From: Ilumatobacteraceae bacterium | Lineage (GTDB): Bacteria > Actinomycetota > Acidimicrobiia > Acidimicrobiales > Iamiaceae | Assembly: GCA_025463265.1 (NCBI GenBank) | Contig: JAOBWH010000197.1 | Location: 1-54,059 of the forward strand | Length of the DNA stretch: 54,059 bases | Direction of reading: 5' to 3' | In this document: piece after piece, positions 7,470-15,025 of the stretch | How the letters are laid out: every line of letters begins with the position of its first letter | Numbering within the stretch: position 1 is the stretch's first letter | Program-made: the position numbers and the translations under genes | Notes under the pieces: model-generated | What the model was told of the DNA's origin: nothing | The model's database searches: none | The model's input: the letters and a program-made list of their open reading frames with translations, nothing else

Positions 7470-8753
7470 TCACGTCGGAGGGCGGAGCCCTTCAGGGGGT
7501 TCGGGGAGCGGGTGGCCGAGGCGTTCGGACCAGCCCTCGTCGAGCACCCGGATCGTGTCGGTGTGATGGGTCCAGTCGATGCCGCGGGCGGGGTCCTTCC
7601 ACGACGGGTGCAGGCTCGGCCGCACGCCCGACCGCTTCTCCCGGATGATCTGGCGCCACTTCTTGGCGTCGGGGCGGGCGGCGCGGCGCAGGGCGTGGAG
7701 GATGGCGTTGCGGACCTCCGGGGCGCGGCCGGTGTCGTCGAGCAGGCGGACGACGTCGATCCAGTGCTGGCGCGACTGGATGGGGGTGGGTCGCATCGTC
7801 CGGAGCTTGTCGAGCGGGATCTCGTCGGGGAAGCCGGTGGCGAGGTGCAGCGCGCCGACCGCCTGGAGCGCAGCCATCGTGATGATGCACTTGCCGCAGC
7901 GGCCGCAGTTGTCGGGGCGGTCCTCCTCGTAGCAGACCTTCAGGAACGGGAGCAGGTCCGGCCGCTGAGCGGCGAGGGCGGCCACCTTGCCGGCCCGGCC
8001 CGCACCGATGTCGCCGTGGCGGACGGTCAGCGCCGAGGTCGACAGGAGCGGGTCCAGCAGCGGGTGCGAGCCGTAGGGGACGAGGGTCGCGTAGCTGTCG
8101 GTCGACGGGATCACGACGTCGCCGACCTCGCCGCCGAGCGACGTGGCCAGGGCGGCGAGGACGCAGCCGTGGACGTCGGACCAGTCCCGGGCGTGGCCGG
8201 TGAGGGCGTGGACGTCGGTGCGCACCACGTGGAGGGGGAGACCGAGGAGGGCGGCGGCCTCGGCGGCGGCTTCGACCTCGGCGGCTGCGGTGGCGGGGGA
8301 GTGGCGGGGCTCGATGCCGTCGAGGAACACGAGGTGCGTGAGCGGCGGACGCGCCTGGGTGTCGAGGGCGGCCTCGTACATGGAGTCGACGCCACGGGAG
8401 AAGTAGGCGGCGGTCCCGGCGCCCCGCTGGTCGACCGCGGTGGCCCGCTCGGCGGCGACGGTGACCCGGGGCAGCGGCAGGGCCGGGACCCACGAGCGGT
8501 AGATGTGGAGCAGCCGGCGGATCCGGTTCAGGTGGCCGGCCTCGACCGTGGCCTCGATGTGCAGGTCGGTTTGGGCGAGGATCGCCGGCCAGATGCCGAG
8601 CCCGACGAGGTGGGCGTGATCGGCGACGTCGCCGGCGATGGGGGCGGGGATCTCGATCTGCAACGAGTCGGCGCCGTGCGAGCCGATGACCCTCGCCCGG
8701 CGGGTCACGGTCGTCTCGGTGACGATCGGATCGAGGGGCTCGATGATCACCAT
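7470..8753 (-). CDS. PP-loop ATP-pyrophosphatase-like protein with zinc knuckle
   Basis: A 427-residue protein. AAYFSRGVDSMYEA (loop at residues 119-124) is a PP-loop, the ATP-binding signature of enzymes that adenylate and replace a carbonyl or carboxyl oxygen. The later CYEEDRPDNCGRCGKC supplies four Cys (274, 283, 286, 289), a likely zinc knuckle. A family of this shape occurs beside FemAB-like acyltransferases in polysaccharide loci. It is not QueC: the context and overall sequence differ. It is translationally coupled to the GNAT gene, its ATG overlapping that gene's stop by 7 nt (ATGGTGA). I infer formation of an amide or similar group on an envelope sugar; this is not shown by the sequence. 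Confidence 0.75.
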   Translation of the reverse strand: MVIIEPLDPIVTETTVTRRARVIGSHGADSLQIEIPAPIAGDVADHAHLVGLGIWPAILAQTDLHIEATVEAGHLNRIRRLLHIYRSWVPALPLPRVTVAAERATAVDQRGAGTAAYFSRGVDSMYEAALDTQARPPLTHLVFLDGIEPRHSPATAAAEVEAAAEAAALLGLPLHVVRTDVHALTGHARDWSDVHGCVLAALATSLGGEVGDVVIPSTDSYATLVPYGSHPLLDPLLSTSALTVRHGDIGAGRAGKVAALAAQRPDLLPFLKVCYEEDRPDNCGRCGKCIITMAALQAVGALHLATGFPDEIPLDKLRTMRPTPIQSRQHWIDVVRLLDDTGRAPEVRNAILHALRRAARPDAKKWRQIIREKRSGVRPSLHPSWKDPARGIDWTHHTDTIRVLDEGWSERLGHPLPEPPEGLRPPT

Positions 8754-9622
8754 CGGTGCAGCTCCACCGTCGCGACGGGCTGGTCGTCGGTCGCCCACCA
8801 CTGCTTGTACTCGTGATCGCCGGTGAGGAGGTGGAAGTCCAGCCCCCGTTCGCACGAGTCCCGCATGGCGTCGACGAGGACCGCCCGACCGACGGAGCGC
8901 TCGGCGTGCGCCGGGTCCCAGCCGGACTGGTGGAACCAGGTCGCGCCGGCGCCGGCCAGCAGGAACAGGGCGGCGACGGGCCGGTCGTCGACGAGGAGGG
9001 TGCGGACGCTGGCGGCACCGTCGTCGCTCATGGCCATCGCGGCGGCGGCCACGGTCGTGTGCTTCTCCTCGGTGAACGACTCCGACCGGTCCGAGAAGCG
9101 CAGGTGGTGGAGGCGGACGAGGTCTTCGAGGGCGTCGAAGATGGTGTCGGGGTCACTGGCGACCTCGATCCGGACGGCCGGCTCGGCCAGCAGGCGATCG
9201 GCCTGCACGGCGATGCGGCGCGCCCGGCGGGATTCGGGACGGGCGAGGTACTCGTCCCAGGTTCCTTCCGCGAGGTGGATGGTGGGGCTGGCGGCGATCT
9301 CGGTGACGGCGGCCCGATCCTCACCGAGCTTCCGGGCCAGGGACTCGGCCGTGGGCAGCGGCAGGCGGCGAAGGCGCAGCGGCTGGTCCCGGGCCTCGGC
9401 GCAGGCCGTCGCCGCGAGCAGGGCGTCGAGGGGCGGATCGAGCCGATCGCTCAGGCGGTCGCCGACCAGGCGGAGGGGACCGCCGACGGTCCAGGCCGTG
9501 ACCGCCTGGTCGTGAGGATCATCACCCCACCGCTCCACCCGCAGCTCCGGTTCGAGGATCTGCGTGTGGGCTCCCAACCAGGCGGGGTGGCGAAACGGGT
9601 TGCCGGGCCACACCGAGGGCAC
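8747..9622 (-). CDS. FemAB/BioF2-like GNAT acyltransferase
   Basis: A 291-residue protein of the type that transfers acyl or aminoacyl groups to envelope glycans. The second half carries the GNAT core: HHLRFSDRSESFTEEKH, then VRTLLVDDRPVAALFLLAGAGATWFHQSGWDPAHAERSVGRAVL and a terminal HLLTGDHEYKQWWA. That DxxYKxxW ending is characteristic of BioF2-like (PF13480) members. Two GTG codons (9622, 9613) are possible starts. The first is only 12 bp from the start codon of the divergent deacetylase gene. Its 3' end overlaps the PP-loop gene, so the two products are probably made together and act in one modification. Confidence 0.8.
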   Translation of the reverse strand: MPSVWPGNPFRHPAWLGAHTQILEPELRVERWGDDPHDQAVTAWTVGGPLRLVGDRLSDRLDPPLDALLAATACAEARDQPLRLRRLPLPTAESLARKLGEDRAAVTEIAASPTIHLAEGTWDEYLARPESRRARRIAVQADRLLAEPAVRIEVASDPDTIFDALEDLVRLHHLRFSDRSESFTEEKHTTVAAAAMAMSDDGAASVRTLLVDDRPVAALFLLAGAGATWFHQSGWDPAHAERSVGRAVLVDAMRDSCERGLDFHLLTGDHEYKQWWATDDQPVATVELHRW

Positions 9623-9634
9623 GATACTCGCAGC

Positions 9635-10447
9635 GTGTCGGCACTGGCCCTGGCGTACCACGGGGTCTCGATGGTGCCGTTCGACGAGGACCGGCACCGG
9701 CTCTTCACACCGCCGGTGGCGCTCGACCGGCAGATCCGCCAGCTCCAGCGCTGGGGGTACGAGCTGGTGACCTTCCGCGACCTCGCATGCCGGGTCGCGT
9801 CGGCGGGTTCGCCAGCGGCGGCCGGTCGCATCGCGGCGCTGACGTTCGACGACGGGTTCGCCGACAACCGCCACGAGCTGCTGCCCGTGCTGGCGGCGCA
9901 CGGCGTCCCGGCGACCGTGTTCGTGGTGGGTGGTTGGATCGGAGGTCTGCATCCGGATGCGCCCGGCACGCCGATCCTCAACGCCGATGACGTGGTGGCA
10001 CTGCGCCAGGCCGGGGTGGAGATCGGCGGTCACGCCATGGGCCACGTCGACCTCCGGGGTGTGGGCGCGGCGGAACTGGCGGCCGACCTGGCGGCGTGCC
10101 GCACCCTGCTGTCGGACCTGATCGGCGGACCGGTGACCTCCTTCGCCTACCCGTTCGGCGATGCCGACGACCGGGTGCGTGCCGCCGTGGCGGCGGCCGG
10201 GTTCACCGCCGCGTGCCGCACCTCGGGGCAGGGCTCGTGGTCGGATCCGTTCGACCTGCCCCGCCAGGCGATGGGCAACGGTTCGTCGCTGCTGGGCCTG
10301 CGCCTCAAGCGGGCCGATCAGTACGAGGCCGTCTTGCGCTGGCCGGGTGCCGCACGGCTGCGGCGGGTCAGCCGCCGGGCGCACAACCGGGCGGAAGCAC
10401 GGCGCGCAGCAGGGCGTTCCACCGCTGCGCCGCCGCCTGCGGTGTGA
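9635..10447 (+). CDS. Polysaccharide deacetylase (NodB domain)
   Basis: A 270-residue protein with all main NodB motifs. ALTFDDGFADN holds the catalytic Asp and metal Asp, EIGGHAMGHVDL holds the two metal His residues, and TSFAYPFGDADD is motif 3. It should remove N-acetyl groups from a sugar polymer. No signal peptide is seen, so it may act on a lipid-linked or intracellular intermediate. The GTG start has GATACT 6 nt upstream, consistent with a leaderless mRNA. The last 26 codons overlap the opposite-strand glycosyltransferase gene. The Arg/Ala-rich tail there looks like read-through of antisense sequence rather than a conserved end. Confidence 0.85.
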   Translation: MSALALAYHGVSMVPFDEDRHRLFTPPVALDRQIRQLQRWGYELVTFRDLACRVASAGSPAAAGRIAALTFDDGFADNRHELLPVLAAHGVPATVFVVGGWIGGLHPDAPGTPILNADDVVALRQAGVEIGGHAMGHVDLRGVGAAELAADLAACRTLLSDLIGGPVTSFAYPFGDADDRVRAAVAAAGFTAACRTSGQGSWSDPFDLPRQAMGNGSSLLGLRLKRADQYEAVLRWPGAARLRRVSRRAHNRAEARRAAGRSTAAPPPAV

Positions 10448-11453
10448 ACTCGGCTGCCCGGCCGGGGCCGCTGGCGGCGAGGCGCACCCGGCGGGCGTCG
10501 TCGTCGAGCAGGTCCGCGATCGCCTGGGCGAGCGCGTCGGCATCGCCGGGCGGGGTGAGGACGCCGTAGCGGCCGCCGTCGAGGATCTCGGACGGCCCGT
10601 CGGTCGCCGAGGCGATGACCGGGACACCGTGGGCGAGCGCCTCGACCACGCTGAGCCCGAACGCCTCGTGCGCCGACGCCTGGATGGCGAGGGCTCCGGC
10701 CGAGTGCCACGGTCCGGGGTCGTCGACGAACCCGAGGTGGTGGACCAGGTCGGCCACGCCGCGGTCCTGGGTCTGCTGGTACAGGCGCTGGGCCAGGTCG
10801 CCCTCGTGGCCGACGACCGCTCCGCCGACGAGCGCCAGGTGCACGTCCCGGCGCCGTTCGCGCAGGGCGGCGACGGCGTCGATCGCGGTGTCCTGGCCCT
10901 TGATCGGGTCCAGCCGGGCGACCATCGACAGCAGCGGCGGGTCGTCGTGGGCGAGGCCGATGGACCCCCGGGCTCCCGTCGCCGCCCGGCGGTGCTGCAC
11001 GACGTCGCCCCAGTCGGCGCCCGGTGCGATGACCTCGACCCGCAGGGCCGGGGCCCGTTCACGGAGCGCCCGTCGAGCCGCCCGGGTGGCGGTGGCGGCG
11101 GCCAGCGCCGGAACCCCCAGGGCGAGCCCCTCGTTTGGCCGGCCGCGGAGGGTCAGGTCCAGCCACCACACCGCAGGGATCTCGGCGTGGGCAGCGGCGC
11201 GCCCGGACCAGGCGTGCCCGGAGGCGCCCATCGAGAGGACGACGTCCGGAGCCAGGTCGGTGAGCGCGTCGGCATCGGCTGAGACCGTGGTGGCGATGCC
11301 GTCGGCCGACAGGTGATCCGCCAACGGACCGGCCTCACCGAGCAGCGCCTGCACGTCCCACCCCAGGTCTCGCAGCGCGGGTGCGACGAGCCCGAGCGTC
11401 CGCTGCGAACCGCCGGCCACCGCCCGCTCGGTGGCGACGACGATGCGGCTCAC
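10368..11453 (-). CDS. GT4-family glycosyltransferase
   Basis: A 361-residue protein. The N-terminus (RIVVATERAVAGGSQRTLGLVAPALRDLGW) is the glycogen-synthase-like first Rossmann half. The second half has LSMVARLDPIKGQD, the nucleotide-sugar segment, and HEAFGLSVVEALAHGVPVIAS, the EX7E motif. A cytosolic retaining transferase building a surface glycan is expected; donor and acceptor are unknown. The GTG start overlaps the stop of the upstream glycosyltransferase as GTGA, so the two are co-translated. Its 3' end overlaps the convergent deacetylase gene by 80 bp. Confidence 0.87.
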   Translation of the reverse strand: MSRIVVATERAVAGGSQRTLGLVAPALRDLGWDVQALLGEAGPLADHLSADGIATTVSADADALTDLAPDVVLSMGASGHAWSGRAAAHAEIPAVWWLDLTLRGRPNEGLALGVPALAAATATRAARRALRERAPALRVEVIAPGADWGDVVQHRRAATGARGSIGLAHDDPPLLSMVARLDPIKGQDTAIDAVAALRERRRDVHLALVGGAVVGHEGDLAQRLYQQTQDRGVADLVHHLGFVDDPGPWHSAGALAIQASAHEAFGLSVVEALAHGVPVIASATDGPSEILDGGRYGVLTPPGDADALAQAIADLLDDDARRVRLAASGPGRAAEFTPQAAAQRWNALLRAVLPPGCAPGG

Positions 11454-12547
11454 GATGCGGTGTCGGCGCGGGCCGCGGCCAGGCCGTCGGCGAAGGCGGC
11501 GGTGGTGGCGGCCGCCGTGTCGTCCCAGGTGCAGGCTCGGACGAACGCCTTTCCGGCGGTGCCCCGGATGCGCCGCTCGGTGGGGTCGTCGGCGACGCGA
11601 GCCATCGTGGCGGCCAGGTCGGCCGCATCGCCGGGGTGGAACGTGAACACGCCTGGCCCGCCGTGCTCGGAGACCGAGGCCAGCTCGGCGGCGATGGCCG
11701 GGCAGCCGTGCGACAGGCTCAACACGAGCGATGACGGCGTCCACTCGTACCCCCGCGCCAGCACGGTGGCGTCGGCGAGCTGGTGGAGCGCGGCGACGTG
11801 CTCGTCGGGGACGTGCCCTCGCTGCACGATGCGGGGATCCTCGCTGCCGCCGGACGTGCCGGGCCGGTCGTCCGCCCCGGCGATGACGAGCGCCACGTCA
11901 TCGCGGTCGAGCTGCTCGAACGCCTCTCGCAGCAGGTCCAGCGCCTTGTCGTGCCGCTGGTGCCCGAACGCGAGGAACACGGTGGCGTCGTCGCTGATCC
12001 CGAGGTCGCAGCGCGTGAGATCGGCGGGCGCGCCGTGCGCGTCGCCGTAGTGGCCGAGCGGCACGGTCCGCACCCGATCCCGTGGCGCCAGGCCGAGGTC
12101 GATGACCCGTGCGGTGGCCACCTGGTTGTGCGTCAGCACGACGTGGGCGTGCCGCCCCAGCTCGACCGCCGCCAGGTGCTCGAGCGTCGGCGCAGTGCCG
12201 CCGAGCTGCGCGACCTCGTGGACGGTCCAGGCCAGCGTGTACCCGAGCTCGGTCGCGTGGGCCAGCTGCTGGCCCAGCCGGGCCGCCGCCTCCGCAGCCG
12301 AGTCCGGGGTCCAGGCTCGGGGCGGCCCCAGCGGCTCGTCATCGTCGACCAGCCGATCGAGCCGCCAGTGCACGTGCAGCACATCGACGTCGTCGGTGTG
12401 TGCCTCCAGCCAGCCGGGCGTCAACCACCCGTGCCCGACCAGCTCGACGCCGTGGCCGGCGAGGTGCGAGTAGAGCAGCCGCTGGTACGGGTTCCGATCC
12501 GACGTGACCGGCAAGCGCGCCACCCGAACCAGACCACCCTCCCGCAT
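11450..12547 (-). CDS. Glycosyltransferase (GT-B, GT4-like)
   Basis: A 365-residue GT-B protein. DVDVLHVHWRLDRLV and LAWTVHEVAQLGG are typical of transferases acting on polysaccharide intermediates. The C-terminal half has TVFLAFGHQRHDKALDLL and EWTPSSLVLSLSHGCPAIAAELASV. In the latter the second Glu of the usual EX7E motif is replaced by a non-acidic residue, so activity or donor choice may differ. The start is the ATG at 12547, 8 nt after a TACGCT box on the minus strand; a GTG at 12568 lies upstream of that box. First gene of a two-gene glycosyltransferase operon. Confidence 0.83.
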   Translation of the reverse strand: MREGGLVRVARLPVTSDRNPYQRLLYSHLAGHGVELVGHGWLTPGWLEAHTDDVDVLHVHWRLDRLVDDDEPLGPPRAWTPDSAAEAAARLGQQLAHATELGYTLAWTVHEVAQLGGTAPTLEHLAAVELGRHAHVVLTHNQVATARVIDLGLAPRDRVRTVPLGHYGDAHGAPADLTRCDLGISDDATVFLAFGHQRHDKALDLLREAFEQLDRDDVALVIAGADDRPGTSGGSEDPRIVQRGHVPDEHVAALHQLADATVLARGYEWTPSSLVLSLSHGCPAIAAELASVSEHGGPGVFTFHPGDAADLAATMARVADDPTERRIRGTAGKAFVRACTWDDTAAATTAAFADGLAAARADTAS

Positions 12548-12555
12548 GCGGGTGA

Positions 12556-12561
12556 AGCGTA
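12556..12561 (-). promoter_or_regulatory. -10 box (TACGCT) of the glycosyltransferase operon
   Basis: TACGCT on the minus strand with 8 nt to the ATG at 12547. It fits the leaderless spacing seen at other genes of this window. No -35 was recognised. Confidence 0.4.
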
Positions 12562-12628
12562 CGTCCACCGAACTCGGCCGTCGCAGTGCGAGCGGGGAAT
12601 CTCGTTGTCGTCCACGCGGAGGCGGCCG

Positions 12629-12634
12629 TAGGGT
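12629..12634 (+). promoter_or_regulatory. -10 box (TAGGGT) of the Uma2 gene
   Basis: TAGGGT followed by 8 nt and the ATG at 12643. There is no purine-rich ribosome site before the ATG, which supports a leaderless message. Confidence 0.4.
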
Positions 12635-12642
12635 TCGTCGGC

Positions 12643-13212
12643 ATGGATGTGGTGGTGATCGACCCTCCCGCAGACCTCATCGCCGAGCGGCAGCGCCTCG
12701 GCCTCGACAAGCACGACGAGGTCTGGGACGGCGACTACCACATGGTTCCTGCAGGTTCGGGTGAGCACCAGCGGACGATCCTCCAGCTGGCGATGGCGTG
12801 GCACCCGCTCCTCGATGCGGCTGGGCTCGACCTCCGACACGAGTGGAACCTCATCCCCGTCGGTGAGCCCGGCTGGAACGATTTCCGGGTCCCCGATCTC
12901 GTGGTCTTCCCTCCCGAGGTGTACGAGGATCGCGGAGCGGTCGGACCCGCAGCACTGGTCGTGGAGATCCGGTCTCCCGGTGATGAGTCGTTCCAGAAGC
13001 TGCCGTTCTTCGAGCGGCTCGATGTGGGCGAGGTCCTGATCGTCGACCGGGACACGAAGGCGGTCCGGCGGTGGGTCAACGGCACGGACGGCCTCCTCGA
13101 GTCCGCGGGTGATGGCGAGGGCCGTCATGTGCTCGCCTGCCTGCCGGTCGAGATCTGGAACGAAGGCGAGACGCTCGTCGTGCTCGCCGACGGGGTGCGC
13201 TGCGAGATCTGA
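12643..13212 (+). CDS. Uma2 family (DUF820) PD-(D/E)XK nuclease-like protein
   Basis: A 189-residue protein of the Uma2 fold, a restriction-endonuclease-like core common in actinobacteria and cyanobacteria. The catalytic pattern is visible as Asp85 in FRVPDLVVF, Glu108 in LVVEIRSPGDES and a Lys at 119. The usual second-strand residue after Glu is Arg here. VGEVLIVDRDTK is the conserved strand that follows. The cellular role of the family is unknown. It stands alone, convergent with the AlkZ-like gene (6 bp between stops). Confidence 0.85.
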   Translation: MDVVVIDPPADLIAERQRLGLDKHDEVWDGDYHMVPAGSGEHQRTILQLAMAWHPLLDAAGLDLRHEWNLIPVGEPGWNDFRVPDLVVFPPEVYEDRGAVGPAALVVEIRSPGDESFQKLPFFERLDVGEVLIVDRDTKAVRRWVNGTDGLLESAGDGEGRHVLACLPVEIWNEGETLVVLADGVRCEI

Positions 13213-13218
13213 CCCGCC

Positions 13219-14316
13219 CTACTGCTCGACGGCGAGGGGCTTCGATCGGACGTCGAGGTAGCGGGCCACGTCGGCGGCGTCGGCTTCGAGGGCGGCCATC
13301 GCCTCCTCGGCGATCGTGGCGATGGGCTTGAGGGTGACCTGGCCCTTGGACATGGTCCAGGTGGCGGCGACCCGACCGTCGACCAGGGCGGTGGGGCGGA
13401 AGATGCCGTTGCTCGTCACGACCCCGTCGTCGGCCTCCACGAACTCCTTGCGGCTGGACCAGCCGTGGAGGATCGGGTCGAACCCGCCGAGCAGGATCGG
13501 GGCGGGCAGGTCGGCCGACGGTGGCTGGTCGACGAGCCGGATCAGCCCTCCGGCGCCCCACGGTTCGGTGCGGTCCTCGATGGAGGCGAAGGCCGTGCGG
13601 CACTCGCCGAGGGCGAGGCCGGTCCACTTCACCAGGTCCTCCGGTGCGGCCGGGCCGTGGCCGCGGAGGTAGCGCTCGGCCAGGCGGGTCAGCTGCACGG
13701 CGCGATCCTCGTCCCGTCGATCGCCGAGCCAGGTCGGGGCGTGGACGAAGGCGTGCTGCCCGTCGACCACTGGCCCCCGGACCACATGACCGTCGATCGC
13801 AGCGGCGTGGATGACGTGGACCAACGCCTGGTGGGCGGTCGGGACGCCCGCCGCGTCGAGGAGCACCTTGAGCTGGTCGCGGGTCTGCGGGCCGGAGCGC
13901 ACGGCTTCGAGCACCACGGCGACGCCTCGTTCGGCCTGGCGTCCATCGACGCCTTCTTGGCGGAGCCTGGTCCGGCTGGCGGTGCGCTGCCGGGGGGTCA
14001 GGAGGTCGTGCAGCCACCAGAAGTCGTCCGCGGCGACGAGGTGGAGGGTCGTCCGCATGAGGGACCCGACCACCAGGGTCCGCCGGTCGGTGAGCGCGGC
14101 GTCGACATCGCCAGCGGTGAGCCCCGTCGACCGGGACCGCACGCTCAGGCGCATCGCCCTCGGGTCCTGGGCCTGGACGGCGAGCAGCTGCTCCACGACC
14201 GCCTCCGGCGACGCTGCGGACCGGCTCGTCAGCAGCTGCGACGCGAGGCGGGCGGCGCGGAGATCGGGGTCAGCAGGTGCGGCGATGGGTCGAGCATGCC
14301 TGAGTGGCGGCTTCAC
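13219..14316 (-). CDS. AlkZ-like winged-helix DNA glycosylase domain protein
   Basis: A 365-residue protein of the winged-helix DNA-binding (HTH_42) family that contains Streptomyces AlkZ and E. coli YcaQ, glycosylases that unhook interstrand crosslinks. LLAVQAQDPRAMRLSV carries the QxQ signature at Gln48-Ala-Gln50, proposed as the catalytic motif of AlkZ. LVVGSLMRTTLHLVAADDFWWL and ILLGGFDPILHGWSSRKEF are further family blocks. The start is GTG, divergent from the small protein gene at 14367 with about 50 bp between. Confidence 0.85.
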   Translation of the reverse strand: MKPPLRHARPIAAPADPDLRAARLASQLLTSRSAASPEAVVEQLLAVQAQDPRAMRLSVRSRSTGLTAGDVDAALTDRRTLVVGSLMRTTLHLVAADDFWWLHDLLTPRQRTASRTRLRQEGVDGRQAERGVAVVLEAVRSGPQTRDQLKVLLDAAGVPTAHQALVHVIHAAAIDGHVVRGPVVDGQHAFVHAPTWLGDRRDEDRAVQLTRLAERYLRGHGPAAPEDLVKWTGLALGECRTAFASIEDRTEPWGAGGLIRLVDQPPSADLPAPILLGGFDPILHGWSSRKEFVEADDGVVTSNGIFRPTALVDGRVAATWTMSKGQVTLKPIATIAEEAMAALEADAADVARYLDVRSKPLAVEQ

Positions 14317-14331
14317 TGTCAGACCCCGTCC

Positions 14332-14337
14332 CTACGG
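14332..14337 (+). promoter_or_regulatory. -10 box (TACGGT), leadered type
   Basis: TACGGT lies 29 nt before the ATG at 14367, giving a leader of about 22 nt that contains GAAGGAG. The same hexamer at nearly the same distance precedes the genes at 25769 and 47270. Confidence 0.5.
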
Positions 14338-14366
14338 TGCTGATCCCCCGTACGAAGGAGCTGACC

Positions 14367-14723
14367 ATGACCGCCACCTTCCCCGACCTCCCCGGTGTCG
14401 ATGCGATCGCCGTCGACGTGATCGGTGCCCGGCCCGGCTGGGACCCCGGCACCGACGCCGAAGCCGTCGAGATCGCCGTGGAAGCGCCCGGCGAGGACCC
14501 GCACGTGCTCTCGCTCAGCATCAGTGCCGCCTACGAGCTCCGAGAGGCGCTCGACGACGCCCTCGGAGCGCCGTTCTGGTGGGAGGAGGCGACCGACGAT
14601 GAGGACGTCACCGATGCCGTCGCGTGCAAGACCCCCAGCGCCATGCGCGCACCCGAGGTCATCGACCTCGCACGGGAGCGTTCGGTCCGGTGGGACGAGG
14701 CGTGGACGCCCTCGCAACGATGA
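14367..14723 (+). CDS. Small acidic protein of unknown function
   Basis: A 118-residue, strongly acidic soluble protein (MTATFPDLPGVDAIAVDVIG...). It has alternating strands, a helical ISAAYELREALDDALG, and APFWWEEATDDEDV. There is no signal peptide or membrane helix. I do not recognise a family. A clear GAAGGAG site and TACGGT promoter box support a real, expressed gene. It is convergent with the YihY remnant. Confidence 0.75.
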   Translation: MTATFPDLPGVDAIAVDVIGARPGWDPGTDAEAVEIAVEAPGEDPHVLSLSISAAYELREALDDALGAPFWWEEATDDEDVTDAVACKTPSAMRAPEVIDLARERSVRWDEAWTPSQR

Positions 14724-14729
14724 GGGCGG

Positions 14730-14930
14730 TCAGGCGAGGTTGACCGCGTCGTCAGAGGGCAGGGCCGACCCGCCGCCGACGTCGTGGTAGCGGTTCCAGA
14801 TGGTGGCGTTCAGCACGGGCGCCGCCACCATCAGCCGGCCCAGCAGGTACAGCCACAACAGGGCCGAGGCGGCCACGCCCAGTGCGCCGTAGGCCGCCGA
14901 CGCCCTGATCTCCGCCGGCCGGTCGGTGGG
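14730..14930 (-). pseudogene. Remnant of a YihY/UPF0761 family membrane protein (C-terminal piece)
   Basis: The last 60 or so codons before the stop read AAYGALGVAASALLWLYLLGRLMVAAPVLNATIW, very like the final helix block of the YihY (formerly RNase BN/BrkB) membrane family. Upstream the frame has no matching sequence and soon meets the nitronate monooxygenase gene. The five or so N-terminal helices are therefore missing and only the end survives. No good start codon exists; a TTG near 14985 is the only in-frame option. It most likely marks an old deletion at this junction. Confidence 0.55.
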
Positions 14931-15025
14931 GGCGGAGCCGGGTCCACGGGAGGTCCTGGATGCGGGCGAACGGAGCGCCCGCAACGTATCGCCCGACCGT
15001 GGGCGGGCGCGGGCCGAGCGGGTCC

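Noticed and set aside
7470-8753. QueC (7-cyano-7-deazaguanine synthase) for the PP-loop protein
   Set aside because: It shares only the PP-loop and Cys cluster types; the length, the remaining sequence and the GNAT/glycosyltransferase context differ, and no other queuosine gene is nearby.
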